Below are positions 1 through 10,262 of a DNA stretch of 64,000 nt, piece by piece. Below the pieces are notes generated by a model that had not been told where the DNA came from, made no database searches, and saw only the letters and a list, made by a program, of their open reading frames with translations. Position numbers and translations under genes: made by a program. The first letter of the stretch is position 1. Each line of letters starts with the position of its first letter. This DNA is from Allolobophora icterica (taxonomy: Eukaryota; Annelida; Clitellata; Crassiclitellata; Lumbricidae): assembly GCA_963556255.1 (NCBI GenBank), contig OY744610.1, forward strand, positions 59,985,617 to 60,049,616, read 5' to 3'.

Positions 1-1590
1 CGTAATCGTTTAAAGCCAACCTTTTGTGGCGCCCTGGCGATTGCTTAGATTATTAGTCATTCTGTAGATGGTGCCACTTTAAACACTAATATGCTTAGCG
101 ACGAACGACGCTATATTTAACTAAGATAATTAACGGCGCCCTCCTCCTTTTTCCAAGCTTCTGACTGACAAGTGGCAATAACTTTGGATTACTTGGAAAA
201 TGACACTTGTGATACGTGGTAGGCCCTTCGCATGAGTTAAACATTGAACATTAAAAACAAATGTGTGGCTTAAGGTAAATAAAATGTAAGATAATAAAAT
301 GACGTCAACGTCCCTAACAGCGCATGATCGGTTTCGCTAAACACAATCTCTTAGGATTTGTTTGAACACCTTTAAACAGATTTCCCCAGTGCTGTATAGT
401 CTTATATTCGAAACTGCATTATACAATTTGATGAGGTGTTTTTGCAAGCGCAACAGAGTAAACCGCTGGTAACCAACCAAGTCGTAATCATAGACTCTAA
501 ATTTATAAAGAGCTACTCGAATGTCAAGCACAGGGCACCAGCTTGATCACGAGCGTTGCTTCGTGTCAGAAGGGTGTCCAGAGATGTGACAGAGATGTCC
601 AGAGGTGTTACCAAAACTGGTGAGAACCGTGAAAATTGTATAAAAGTTTGCCTATCGAAGTCAACGGTGTTTTATGTGATAAGATGTTGTTAATCTGTTG
701 GAATCCTTCCAATTGGTGGGTATGTTAACGTTTGGGCACTATGGAAAGTATCGCATATGAGGTAAGGTTGACGTTCATGGCGCTAGCAGTGACAAGGCAT
801 AGCTAAAAGCCACAAAATTACAACAGGCTTAGCTGTTGACAGACACCTTTAAAACGTTTTCCAGTCTACTATACACGGTGGTTCAATGAAAAGTAAGCCA
901 AACTTTATAGACAAATTTATTATTACTTGAACTATATTTTATAAATAATATTTTCAAAATAAAAATATGCACATACTTACTTTTTTATTTTAATGACTTC
1001 CGGTTTTTACTTCCTACTAAAAAAAGGCAGGTTACTGCAAACAGACTGTTGCCTACGCGTACCCATGTCAGCAAGTCTGTTTTGGTGTTTTTTGCGGTTT
1101 CGACGCTTGGTCGTTCCCATTTGGTCTTCAATGATCCTGGAGTAAAAATTGACGGAACCTATTATCGCGACGTTCTGCTGTCACAACATCTTCTACCTGT
1201 TATCAGAAATCTAGCCCCAGAAGGCAATCCATGATGTCAGCGATCTGAAGCAACGCTTGTTGGAAGTGTGGAATGGTCTGGATCAGAGGATAATCGACGA
1301 TGCTGTTGCCCAATGGCGCCAGCGCCTCCAGGCTTGAGTGCAAGCAGAAGGAGGACAGTTTGAACATCTTCTTTAATTAAATAATCAAACCATACTACTG
1401 AGAGTTTTGTCACAAAAATATTAAATACTGTTTTCATGTTAGAAGTACTTATATGAAATAAAAAGTTTGGCTTACTTTTTATTGAACCACCGTGTAGAAT
1501 AAAATAAACGTCGTAGGCGTTCGGTGTTTTGATTTCGCCGTAGAGTGAAGGGAAGGTTGTATCATTAATGCATACGAACGGTGAGAACTG
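1..1590 (+). repeat. Unit 1 start and plus-oriented module array F1
   Basis: No gene is seen. The window opens inside the GGCGCC-bounded unit-start segment (TGGCGCC near 25, GGTGCCA near 70), followed by a minus-strand RTE-type 3' end (about 105-200). It then holds plus-oriented X-Y-Z modules: Y-like blocks near 297, 648 and 760, an X core (GGTGAGAACC) near 628 and a full X (ACGGTGAGAACTGTT) near 1580. The clearest promoter-like Z block has CACC at 844-847 and TATACA at 870, a 22 bp gap. Another CACC at 367-370 is followed 22 bp later by TGTATAG. All ORFs here are short and not shared with the homologous units. Confidence 0.7.
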
Positions 1591-1599
1591 TTAAAAATT

Positions 1600-3600
1600 T
1601 CCATTTATTCACTAAGAGGACTTAATATAGTGTCCTCTATGATACCTACTGAGAGGTGCTCCCAGCCCAACTGCGGCGATAAGGAACAGTTTATAGATGT
1701 TGTAGAAAGTGTATCCAGAGTCCCTAGCCAATAGAACACGCAGATCAGAAAAAAGGTTATTCGACGTGGTCGCCTCAAGCAGTGGCGTCTACCAATGGGA
1801 AGGATGGGGGTGAGGTGCGGGGGAATAACTCACACGATTGTCGGAATCGGGGTATAACGTTCTGGTTATAAATTGAGTAGTTGTTGATTTCCTATGACAA
1901 TTTCAATTAATGCATCATGTAGGTGTATGTTACCGAAAACTCATGTTATCACGGAGTAATTTACAGTTCAGAATCTTCCAGAGTAGGGGGGTTTGTTCCA
2001 GTCTTGTTATCAAGACCTTAAACCTCAAGACCAAGACCAAGACCAAGACCTTGAACCTCAAAACCAAGACCAAGACCAAGACCTTGAACCTCAAGACCAA
2101 GACCAAGACCAAGACCTTGAACCTCAAGACCAAGACCAAGACCAAGACCTTGAACCTCAAGACCAAGACCAAGACCAAGACCAAGACCCAAAAATCACAA
2201 TCATATCCACACTATTCCTTACTAAAAATTGTCAAGTCGGACTACTCGCTACTTTAATGAAGCAAACCAACTCTAAATGCAGACTGCAGAGAATTTCTGA
2301 ATTCGAATTTACAAATTAAGTCCTTCATGCAAAATGTTATTTCAAATGCCGGTTGCATTTTATAAAAACCAATTCGCTCAGAATTTTCTGACCAAGATGT
2401 GCCTTGTGGGGCCTCATAAAAATTTCGCCATGTAAAAAAGAGATCATTTACATGTCTAAAGCGTGTGTGGTGGTCATGTTTCTTTCCATGATGAGCCGGA
2501 GATAGATAGATTTGAACCAATTTCGATGTATGGAAATCTATCTTCCTACCGATTTTGGCTTGACCTACTTTTCATAGGTGCTGAAGTCGCTGGCACACAC
2601 AGTAGCTTTTCAAGCACTGGATTTAAATGTATAAATCGTGAGCCTTTTTTAAACCGTTATTGACCGCAATGGCTGCGGAAAAATTTAAAATTCAGTCGGT
2701 CTTGGTCTTGGTCTTGAAAAACCAAGACCAAGACTTTGAACCTCAAGACCAAGACCAAGACCAAGACCAAGACCTTGAACCTCAAGACCAAGACCAAGAC
2801 CAAGACCTTGAACCTCAACACCAAGACCAAGACCAAGACTTTTAAAAACGAACGCGAGCGCACTCGAGACCAAGACCTTGGTCTCGAGGACAACAAGACT
2901 GGTTTGTTCTCCCATTCCAGGTAAGGGGGGTGTAGACGCCACTGGGCCAACCACTGAAAAGGGACGACGTTGCGTCTCTGAAGTACGCGCTAAGGGAACA
3001 AGAAGTTCACCTCGAGATGCAAAACAAAGATTACCGCGGCCATGCAGCCAAACCTGAGGTGGGGCAACAAAGCTCCCGCATGTGGGCAGGGGCGATCTCT
3101 AACTGCCACTGCCAGACCCAGACCGAAAGCCTAATTTAAATGCTCTGGGAACAGGAAGCCAGTGGAGCACGTCACGCATACAATGCGAGACATGGCAAAT
3201 TTTGAAATACCATCAAGCCTAGCAGCTGTACGCAGCACGCGCTCAACATAGAGATGGTACTGCACAGAGTCGTAGACTCTGGGGGACAGCCGGGGCACGT
3301 GCCCCCTCCCAATAGTTGAGATCGATTCAATGCAACAAGTGTAGAATTAATAACCAACCCTCCCCCCCATATTTTGGACAAGTTTATGCCTGTGGTACTG
3401 CAGTAGGCAATCCTACGATACAAACAAGCGCATGAAGAAGGGCAAAATTGGGTGAAAGTGAACGGAAAATGACCTGCAATTGTCCCAACTGAAAAACAAG
3501 CACGGCGTAAAAGATATAGGTGCTCAGAGAAGGTAAGTTCCTGATCAAGAACAACCCCGAGATTGCGGACATGTGTCGAGAAGAAAGGAAAGTCAGCATA
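1600..3600 (-). mobile_element. Decayed CR1/L2-like LINE 3' region (minus), split by a MITE
   Basis: Minus-strand frames between about 2950 and 3420 match the end of CR1/L2-group LINE ORF2 proteins, but with frameshifts. The same segment in better condition at 58438-58857 reads RDVLHWLPVP followed by the arginine/serine-rich end typical of these elements. The LINE 3' end (GCGCCCCTCCAAGACACC type) lies near 1610-1660. Homologous pieces occur near 13970-14800, 22320-22980, 26410-27250, 42570-43445 and 58385-58900. The hAT MITE at 1999-2901 interrupts it. A remnant, not a gene. Confidence 0.6.
1999..2901 (+). mobile_element. hAT-type MITE with minisatellite arms (long form)
   Basis: Starts CAGTCTTGTTATC and ends GACAACAAGACTG, a 13 bp terminal inverted repeat with one mismatch. 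It is flanked by the 8 bp direct repeat GTTTGTTC (1991-1998 and 2902-2909). Empty sites with a single GTTTGTTC in the same context exist near 14310 and 42940. Inside, two blocks of a minisatellite built from CCAAGA triplet-pairs and TTGAACCTCAAG (about 2010-2190 and 2700-2845) flank about 500 bp of non-coding sequence. Next to the right end lies a palindrome with 12 bp arms, CTCGAGACCAAG and CTTGGTCTCGAG. Long ORFs over the repeats (poly KTKT, DQDQ, LVLV) are artefacts. The 8 bp duplication and CAG start indicate hAT mobilisation. The short form is at 24889-25094. Confidence 0.85.
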
Positions 3601-3609
3601 TATAGCCAG

Positions 3610-4300
3610 ATGATCTAATTTTTCAGCTGCTTGCCATTACCCAGCCATATAAATTGCGTTTTGAGTGAATTGAGGCGCAGACCGCCTTTGATGCGCTGTC
3701 ATTCAACTGTTCAATACAATTCAATCAAACGTACAATGGTGAAACAAATAAATAAATCCACACTAGACACCTCTTTTAAGTACATTAGCATGATTATAAG
3801 TAAAACTTGCGTCGTACTGGCTAAAATACCATAGAAACGATGAGAACTGGAACTGTTAATTCCTTAGACACCTCTTTTAAGTTGGTTATCCGCCATATAA
3901 GAGAGAGCAGCGCACGGTACTATGTACAATGTTATAACTATGTACAACGAGTCTATATATCATGCGTCTAATACGTCCAACCGTCGTTGTCTTTAACGTA
4001 GCTTTATGCTATACGAACGTCGCGAACTGTGCCAAATAATTCCACACCTCTTTTAAGGGTGATATTCGCCCTGTAAGTAAAAGCAGAAGCACAGTTTTGT
4101 ATTGCTTTAATGAAGATGAGTTTTCTGTCGCCGTCAACAGCCTTTCTTGCTGTAAGTTGGATGTCATTAAATCCTGGATTCAGCCATCCCCAAAACACCT
4201 CTTATAAGCGTTGCGCTGGTATTATAAATTGCAGTTGTAGAATAACAGCCCCTTAAACTTCCCCAATGCAAGTATACTGTTGGTGTAAAATTATTCATAT
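3610..4300 (+). repeat. Plus-oriented module array F2 beside the DEG/ENaC gene
   Basis: Four consecutive Z blocks were measured. CACC at 3768, 3869, 4045 and 4196 is followed after exactly 23 bp by TATAAG (3795), TATAAG (3896), TGTAAG (4072) and TATAAA (4223). X-like cores lie near 3838 and 4110. One Y block near 4118-4165 has a fully paired inner stem (ACAGC/GCTGT). The spacers between CACC and TATA are unlike one another. 4300-4660 holds nothing recognisable apart from flanking sequence shared with 32560-32930. Confidence 0.65.
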
Positions 4301-4668
4301 TTCGTACGTAGTTTGCTGTACATTACACCAGTGTTTCCCAAGGATGGTGCCGCAGCCCAATGTCGTAAACCTCCTTTACGTTACCACGGCTTAATAATAT
4401 ATGTGCAACTTTTTCAATCAAACATCTGAAAAGCTACTGATTATCACTACTGGCATATGCCTATGACTATTTTAAAACCTAAAGTAGCGAAGAATTTGTC
4501 ACAACGCTGCAGGTGAATACAAGGAAGTTGCCTATCATTAAAATTAAGAACTAACTTGAAGAAAAATAAATGAAATTCAGTCCAAGTGCCGTTCTCTGAA
4601 TGACTTTTAGTAAGGGTGCATTAGACAGTTGGTGTAGGCCCTACATGGTTTCCTGTCCATTAGAAAGT

Positions 4669-6198
4669 TCATTTCCTGTCAGGCTCCACCTGAATAACGT
4701 TAGCTTTCCTACTGCAACACAAAATGACCAGCAGCGAGTAGATCAGTTCTATTATTTCGGCAAACGTTGGAACACAAATTCCAAGCCACAGATTGAATGA
4801 TCCACCCAGATTGGCAACCAGAGTGTCCCAGGTGACTGCGGCGGAATCTGTAAACTCATGGATGGTTTCCTCAGAAAACATTACCACAACCTCTAGAAAA
4901 TTCTCCTCGATTAGCCGAAGGCTTTTGATCTGCTTTACCGCTTCCTCATCTGTTTGGTTTCCTGCAGCCTTCAGGATTTTCTCGTAGGACGAAAACTTGT
5001 TACCATAGTGCACATGTTTCTGGATGAACTGTTTGTAAAAAGAAAGGTGGTAGAGCGGATTTGGCCATTGGGAAGATGAAGTACTGGTGTCGTAATATGT
5101 TTCTGTACAAGGTATTGGGCAGTCGCAACCATCTTCGTTAGGTACTAAGTTTCCTTGGCAGTGTAACAATTCCAAACGACGTTTCACTGCCTCCGGTTGA
5201 AGTGGTTTCACGTTGGCGGTCTGGGTGATGTTAGCACAGAACGTACGGTTTACGAGATTAAGTTGTTCGTCGGTGAAGAATTCATTGTTGTCGAGGCATC
5301 TGCACTTTTTGATCGTCTGGAGTTGTCTGCAGAGGCTGATGCAGGCAACGGTGCTGTAGTTTGGCGAGTTTGGTTGTGACGGAATGAGAAGCTCTCGATC
5401 GGTGCAGTTGCCATACGGCTGTCGGAGACGATTCACTTTCATCTGTTCTATCTGGATGTTCAGCTGGTTTCCTGCAGAGACCAATATCTCTCTTTTCGGA
5501 TTGGGAAAGGTGCCGTTCGGATGAATCATGACACGCGCTCCCGTACCCGTCGACATGCGGATCCACGAATTGTAACCGTCAATGATTTGCGACTGGAAAT
5601 TATTCGTGAAGAGCAACACGGTAATTGCAGCTACCGTGCCATTGGTCCAGTCCAATTCGATCTTGTGACACTTTTGTAGCGGAGTTGTCAGAACTGCCTT
5701 TGATTTACATGGCTCTGGTGTGTACAGGTCCCAACCGTACTGTGAACACTCCACGACGAAACCATCGTCGCTTTTACGGACCTCTTCCATCAGTGGAGTG
5801 TTCGCATTATAAAATTCAATGGATCTCACGATCGATAGCAATGCCGAATCTTCAGTACGTTGTGGTTCAACTTCGTACTGCATCATGGTTTTGATCGATT
5901 TCAAGTATCCATTGTAGCTTGCACTACTGATATTGTTGACAGGAAAAAGGTTGCAGATAGTGACATCTGGAAAGATCGGTTTAGTATGAACCACTTTGGA
6001 GCTTCTGGTCACAGTATGAGACGTGTAGTTATACAGAACATTATAGACTTGAAAGAGAAGAATCGCAAAGCAAACCGCAATGGAGATCAACCAGAAGAAT
6101 CGAATTACCTTGCTTGTGGTCTTGACGATTCGACCGACGCCCTTTATTCCAGTCGTTTCGGCAAATCGTCTCAGCTCTTGACGTATTTCGTTCATCAT
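4669..6198 (-). CDS. DEG/ENaC-family sodium channel subunit, copy 1
   Basis: Single-exon ORF of 509 aa from the first in-frame ATG (6198-6196). The frame is open upstream to 6375 without another ATG, so an upstream coding exon is possible. Family features in order: cytosolic FAETTG segment, TM1 (FFWLISIAVCFAILLF), the FPDVTICNLFPV block just after TM1, a long Cys-rich extracellular region with CDCPIPCTETYYDTS before the wrist, then TM2 preceded by NLGGSFNLWLG. Length fits a complete subunit; such subunits assemble as trimers in the plasma membrane and conduct mainly Na+. Two oddities: the conserved His-Gly gating motif is Lys-Gly (IKGVG, residues about 19-20), and the G-X-S selectivity filter reads G-I-C (about 473-475). 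It is intronless, next to module arrays, and paralogous to 32933-34471. Peptide-gated, acid-gated or constitutive activity cannot be told from sequence. Confidence 0.9.
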   Translation of the reverse strand: MMNEIRQELRRFAETTGIKGVGRIVKTTSKVIRFFWLISIAVCFAILLFQVYNVLYNYTSHTVTRSSKVVHTKPIFPDVTICNLFPVNNISSASYNGYLKSIKTMMQYEVEPQRTEDSALLSIVRSIEFYNANTPLMEEVRKSDDGFVVECSQYGWDLYTPEPCKSKAVLTTPLQKCHKIELDWTNGTVAAITVLLFTNNFQSQIIDGYNSWIRMSTGTGARVMIHPNGTFPNPKREILVSAGNQLNIQIEQMKVNRLRQPYGNCTDRELLIPSQPNSPNYSTVACISLCRQLQTIKKCRCLDNNEFFTDEQLNLVNRTFCANITQTANVKPLQPEAVKRRLELLHCQGNLVPNEDGCDCPIPCTETYYDTSTSSSQWPNPLYHLSFYKQFIQKHVHYGNKFSSYEKILKAAGNQTDEEAVKQIKSLRLIEENFLEVVVMFSEETIHEFTDSAAVTWDTLVANLGGSFNLWLGICVPTFAEIIELIYSLLVILCCSRKANVIQVEPDRK

Positions 6199-6290
6199 TG
6201 CATGAATGTATTCTCTGTAGTGGACAGACGTATGCACGTTACCAATCCGTATGTAACTGTGTTCAATGAGCGTTTTTCGACCGTGTCGCA

Positions 6291-6345
6291 CTATGACCGC
6301 AGAGTTGAGCACATTACCGGGTGTATGCTGCTTGCTTCCTTTATA
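6291..6345 (-). promoter_or_regulatory. TATA box and 7-codon upstream ORF of DEG/ENaC copy 1
   Basis: On the minus strand TATAAAG occupies 6345-6339. About 31 bp further is an out-of-frame ATG (6314-6312) opening a 7-codon ORF that ends at TAG (6293-6291), before the channel ATG at 6198. Both elements are kept in the second gene (TATAAAG at 34626-34620). The predicted start site falls close to the uORF ATG, so the uORF may or may not be in the mRNA. No CACC block lies 22-23 bp upstream of this TATA, unlike the array modules. Confidence 0.45.
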
Positions 6346-6375
6346 TTGGATCTCAATAATTCTGCCGCATGCGAA

Positions 6376-7003
6376 TTACTTGAAAAGCGATATAGGAGTA
6401 GTCCCTACGGTTTAATGGTAGTCGCTTTATGGAACAATTGCTACCGTAGATGCATTTTCAGATTTTTATCGGAAGTCGTTACTGAGAGATCTATATAAAT
6501 CCCGTTTACATTAGTTGTTTGGCTATGGATATTTTGTTGAAAATGTCTATAAAAGTACTTGGTCACCTTCCTGCTTTTGAATCTGCTTCATGTATGTAAC
6601 CACACATACAGACCGAAATGATTGTCGCACGGTGCAAAGGAAGAACGAGCTGTGCACTGTGGAATCCATTGATTCAACTAATGCTCCATCCGGAGAGAAT
6701 TGATCATCACGGAACGTTTTACGCATGTGCCAATGTTTTGCTGTTCGTGAGGAGTTTAGATTAAGTGGCCTGAATGCATTCTAGCCAATTACAGTCATAA
6801 TGAAATGCTGAAACTGTTGGAAATTGATTCCAATAGACGTGGTGCTGGAAATTGTCGCACTGTATGGTGTCTAATGCAGAAGGCATTATGCAGTAATTGC
6901 CACAGCAAAAGGCTCTGTCATGCACAACATCCTTGGTATAAGAATATTAATGTTTCACGAGTAGGATTTTTCCTGTCCGTCAAACAGTTAAAATACTAAG
7001 TCT
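6376..7003. other. Conserved non-coding flank between channel gene and pore fragment
   Basis: About 630 bp with no supportable gene. It is closely matched by 34680-35280 in unit 4, so it belonged to the duplicated segment and is the likely 5' regulatory region of the channel gene. Short ORFs here are not shared between the copies. Confidence 0.4.
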
Positions 7004-7019
7004 TATAGTTTCCTGTCCA

Positions 7020-7282
7020 TTAGAAAGTTGGTTTCCAATCAGGCACCGCCTGAATAACGTTAGCTTTCGTATTGCAACACACAATGACCAGCAGCGAGTA
7101 GATCAGTTCTATTATTTCGGCAAACGTTGGAACACAAATTCCAAGCCACAGATTGAATGATCCACCCAAATTGGCAACCAGAGTGTCCCAGGTGACTGCC
7201 GCTGAATCTGTAAACTCCTCAATGGTTTCCTCGGAAAACATTATCAAAACCTCTAGAAAATTCTCCTCGATTAGCCGAAGAC
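7020..7282 (-). pseudogene. Detached DEG/ENaC last-exon fragment (TM2 and C-terminus), unit 1
   Basis: Encodes only the pre-pore segment, TM2 and C-terminal tail: LRLIEENFLEV, then NLGGSFNLWLGIC, then KPTF and stop. It lies about 0.7 kb upstream of the full channel gene on the same strand. Homology to the full gene begins at the codon for Ser in SLRLIE, directly after a pyrimidine tract ending CTCCCAG that belongs to an RTE-type repeat (7283-7345). That makes the left boundary look like a 3' splice site. The frame is open, with no internal stop, both here and in the unit 4 copy (35299-35562), and both keep the G-I-C filter. Either the surviving last exon of a lost channel gene or an exonised fragment. 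Confidence 0.65.
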
Positions 7283-7345
7283 TGGGAGAAAGGAGGACGA
7301 CGCGAATCATCTTTATTATGACAGAGTGTCGTTAAACAGCAACTA
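7283..7345 (+). mobile_element. RTE-type LINE 3' end remnant
   Basis: Contains the GAGAAAGGAGGACGACGC...GTGTCGTTAAAC segment that recurs across the window. A copy at 12513-12634 has target duplications and a (CTA)n tail, showing that this is the 3' end of a retroposed element. Read on the minus strand it supplies a polypyrimidine tract and AG directly before the channel fragment. Confidence 0.55.
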
Positions 7346-7369
7346 AGCTAACCAAACAGTCCCTTAAGC

Positions 7370-7625
7370 TAGGCCTGTGGCACCCATGGCTATCAAGTGT
7401 TAGCGACTTCATTTTGCTTAGTCTCGGCATAAATGGGGCGGGTGGCCAGTCCTCTTCTTCGCCGTCTCATCTTCCCGCCGACAGTGTACTCATTATAGCT
7501 AGTTGGCTAGGGTGTTGGTTGAGCAAAAACCTCGAAACCACAATTCTGCCCTGGCGGTGATTTGAACCCTCGACCTCTGCATTGACAGTCCGGCACGCTA
7601 ACCACTACGCGAATAAAAGCAAACC
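7370..7625 (-). mobile_element. tRNA-headed SINE
   Basis: On the minus strand a tRNA-like head (about 7620-7545) has an A-box-like TAGTGGTTAGCGTGCC and a B-box GGTTCAAATC. A GC-rich body with CGGCGAAGAAGAGG follows. The putative anticodon and T stems do not pair well, so it is not a working tRNA gene. An almost identical copy lies at about 35650-35905. Confidence 0.55.
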
Positions 7626-7639
7626 ACACGTAAAAGAAA

Positions 7640-7785
7640 TTGAAGAAAGACAGGGAAAGAGAAAAGACAAATGAATGAAAAAACAAACGAAGTTGAAAAT
7701 GGACACATGATTGAATTAGAACGAAGAAAACGGAACGAATGAACGAAGGAATGAACGAATGAACGGAACAAGGAAATGAATGCAC
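7640..7785. repeat. GAACGAATGAA-type minisatellite, short allele
   Basis: Imperfect repeats of GAAYGAAYGAA-like units. The homologous place in unit 3 (19905-20520) is greatly expanded; unit 4 (36000-36115) resembles this one. Long Phe/Ser/His ORFs on the opposite strand are artefacts. Confidence 0.6.
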
Positions 7786-7888
7786 TCGCTATTTGTGTAG
7801 CTCAGTAAGCAAAAATGGGCCTTTTTTAATGATACCGTCTTCTTTCTTTCATTTAATCAGTGCTGGTATTTCTGTTTGTGGATTTCAG

Positions 7889-8030
7889 ACAGGAACTGAA
7901 GACGTTGCAGGCAGAGAACTACGCGTTGGAGAAGCAACTCGACTACTCTACAGCTACCAGTTGGCCATGTCTCGAAACAACATCGCCAAGACGAGCGACA
8001 GTCCATCGAGAACTGACTTGTTATTAATTG
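7889..8030 (+). pseudogene. Coiled-coil gene last exon, frameshifted copy (unit 1)
   Basis: A good acceptor (TCTGTTTGTGGATTTCAG, ending at 7888) precedes an exon that begins QELKTLQAENYALEKQL as in units 3 and 4. It then contains an extra 8 bp (GACTACTC, about 7941-7948) absent from the other copies. The frame shifts, and the conserved LYSYQLAMSRNNIAKT is left in another frame. No matching upstream exon is visible in unit 1. Most likely a dead copy of the gene whose better version is 32089-36348. Confidence 0.65.
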
Positions 8031-8188
8031 ACTTATTAATTAAGTAATTAATCATTCATTTGTTCATTCGTTTATTCAATTATTGATTTATTCATTTAGT
8101 CATATTTGAGGTAGAAATAATCCCTCAGAAAATGGATGGTTAAGTGTAGGAATTATTAATAACTGAATGGCTGACCACTGACTGAGTG

Positions 8189-8264
8189 AGTGAGTGAGTG
8201 AGTGAGTGAGTGAGTGAGTGAGTGACTGACTGACTGACTGACTGACTGACTGACTGACTGACTA
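8189..8264. repeat. (GTGA)n then (CTGA)n microsatellite
   Basis: About nine GTGA units pass directly into about nine CTGA units. Homologous loci at 20950-21015 and 36520-36745 differ strongly in length. Confidence 0.9.
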
Positions 8265-8429
8265 ACCAACTGGGCATACTGACAGGCTCCTTATCTTTTT
8301 CTACTCGTTATATTTACTCATTTCAATATTTATTAAATATTCGCTGATTTCAATTCAGTCAATAAATTCCCAATGACAATTTCTCACGCCTGACATCACG
8401 TAACGTGACGGTGCTAAACAGGCGAGATC

Positions 8430-8510
8430 TGTGTCGCTGCGTCGTGTTCTAGTGGTTAAGGCTCCACACTCCGACGTTTACGTCTGGGTTTTATAGTTAC
8501 GCGTATTTTT
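8430..8510 (+). other. tRNA-like SINE head, degenerate
   Basis: The A-box-like TAGTGGTTAAGGCTCC is clear. The expected B box is only GGGTTT(C)AGTTACG. Homologues at about 21205-21260, 28130-28190 and 37000-37055. A repeat remnant, not a tRNA gene. Confidence 0.35.
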
Positions 8511-8769
8511 ATCTGGATGACAGAATATATTTTCTGACCTGTATCGAAAATTAGCTCAATTTTTTCGCGTTACTGAATCACACCATGGAGTAAAAATATT
8601 GAAACTGATTTTTATTGGCTTTATTTATTTATTTATTTATTTATTACGTTTATTTGGCGCTCAAGGTCATTAAAATTGAATTTGTGTCGGCGAACAACTT
8701 GTTGCTGATCGTTTGAGAGGGTTCGAACCCGCAAATGTCAGATTATATATGTGACTCCATCCGAATAAC

Positions 8770-9860
8770 AATTGTGCTCTGCACCTTGGTATCAAGATTT
8801 TAACGACATCTTACGGCATCAAAGCCGTTGACGCTAATAGCAATTACATTAATCCTCTGCGATTCTGAACGCCTAGCAGGCGGTTTATTAAACTGTAGTG
8901 TTTATAGCGCCTAAAGACACCACCTAGAGGTGTCTAAGCAGGGTCCAAAAATGTTAGGCGCTTTCATTGTACAACGACATCTTGTGACTGCCAGGACAGT
9001 TACCCGTAACTTACCTCAATTTTTCCGAAGACGTTGCCAATGACGCAAGAAGGAATCCAACCGGTAAATGAGATCTCATGGGGCAAAGACTGTTGATGTC
9101 CATAGGAGAAAATCTTGTACAGTTTCACATAGTCATATCATTAGAGGACTCGAACTCCCAATCGTCTGAAATAAAGTCCTGGTGACCTATCAAAAACTGC
9201 AGTGTTGAACGTTTTGGATAGAAGAGTTAAGTAAAACGTATGTGAGAACAATAATGATATACTGTGCAAAATTCGGATAGGCGCGTGAGGGTAGTTTTTC
9301 AGATAATTTAGCGGTACTTTTCTCACACGCCCTTAAAAAGTTTTGCCACCCTGGTCTGTGGCATAAAAGCTGTTGACGTTGTTAGTCCATTTTGTACAGC
9401 TCTCGCTGTAAAGTAATCTTATCTAGGATTTTTCAAAACAATTAAATTACTTTTTTAAAATAACCAATAAAATGGATGGGTGGATATATATAACATCTTG
9501 TGACAACAAAAGCCGTTGACTTCGGCGGCAATAAGTTTCTAGTGAGTCTCAACCAATCATACAATGAAACTTTGCAAAGAAATCAAACCAATCTAAAGAT
9601 TACATGTTTATATATCTATATAACATCGTAAACATAAAGTTAAAGGTGTATAAACAGTATCCAACAATTTTAGTACTGTTTCGTTGTTTTACGACTTCTT
9701 ATGGCAGCCTCGACCGTTTTAGAAATTTCTCTCATATTTTTAAAGGAAACTTGAGTGAGGACAAAACAGTTTAACGACGTATTAAGGTCGTTGACGTCGA
9801 TAAGAAACAAATTCTTCTACAATTCTAACCGTTGCATGAACTGGTACTAACTCAACGTTT
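8770..9860 (-). repeat. Minus-oriented module array R1
   Basis: The same X-Y-Z modules as the F arrays, reversed. Two measured Z blocks on the minus strand: CACC 8932-8929 with TATAAA at 8906-8901, and CACC 9648-9645 with TATATA at 9622-9617, each with a 22 bp gap. Y blocks appear as TTTAACGACATCTTACGGCATC near 8798 and again near 9770. The region also holds decayed repeat sequence; no gene is supported. Confidence 0.65.
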
Positions 9861-9865
9861 TAATT

Positions 9866-10148
9866 CTGCTTCCAATTCCAGAGGACTCAGATCGGCCACG
9901 CGAGGGGATTTTACTGTACTTCGCACAAACCGGAAGCTTGGTAATCGTGCCTTCTCGGTCTCAGGACCTACAGAATGGAACAGTCTTCCAACTACAGTCC
10001 GTCAATGTGCATCTGTAGCACAATTCAAATCTAAATTAAAAACTCACCTATTCACATTGTACTATGACTAGAAGTGTAGCGCAACGCGCTTCTGTGCAAG
10101 ACTTGTCTTGTTGAAGCGCGCTATAAATATTTAGTTGTATTGTATTGT
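9866..10148 (+). mobile_element. 5'-truncated CR1/L2-like LINE tail
   Basis: The plus frame reads SRGLRSATRGDF...AFSVSGPTEWNSLP...FKSKLKTHLF then stop at about 10069-10071, the conserved end of CR1/L2-type ORF2. A 3' UTR with a GCGCGCTATAAATATT motif and an (ATTGT)n tail follows. Units 4 and 5 (near 29935 and 38850) have the uninterrupted flank TTCTAATTGTACGAAACG or close to it. AATT (9862-9865, 10149-10152) is the probable target duplication. Inserted after the unit duplication. Confidence 0.8.
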
Positions 10149-10189
10149 AATTGTACGAAACGTAATAAACTCCCATTAAGCTTTTGATG

Positions 10190-10262
10190 CTAACATTTGT
10201 GGCGCCCCTAGCGATTGCTTTGATTTTAGGCATTATGTAGATGGCGCCAGTTTTGACAGCAT
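10190..10262. other. GGCGCC-bounded unit-start segment (unit 2)
   Basis: TGGCGCC and GGCGCCA lie 38 bp apart as an inverted pair, and each is itself palindromic. The segment sits exactly where module orientation switches from minus (left) to plus (right). Copies: about 25-75 (one arm mutated), 18751 and 54627 (right arm lost), 29982-30035, 38903-38955. Function unknown. Confidence 0.5.

Noticed and set aside
1910..2950. Long ORFs of KTKT, DQDQ and LVLV repeats on both strands
   Set aside because: They are translations of the MITE minisatellite, open in several frames at once because the repeat lacks stops.
6199..6312. Channel start at the GTG codon (MLNSAV-type N-terminus)
   Set aside because: GTG is not a likely nuclear animal start. 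The first ATG in frame is at 6198 (34471 in copy 2). The open upstream frame is recorded as a possible upstream exon instead.
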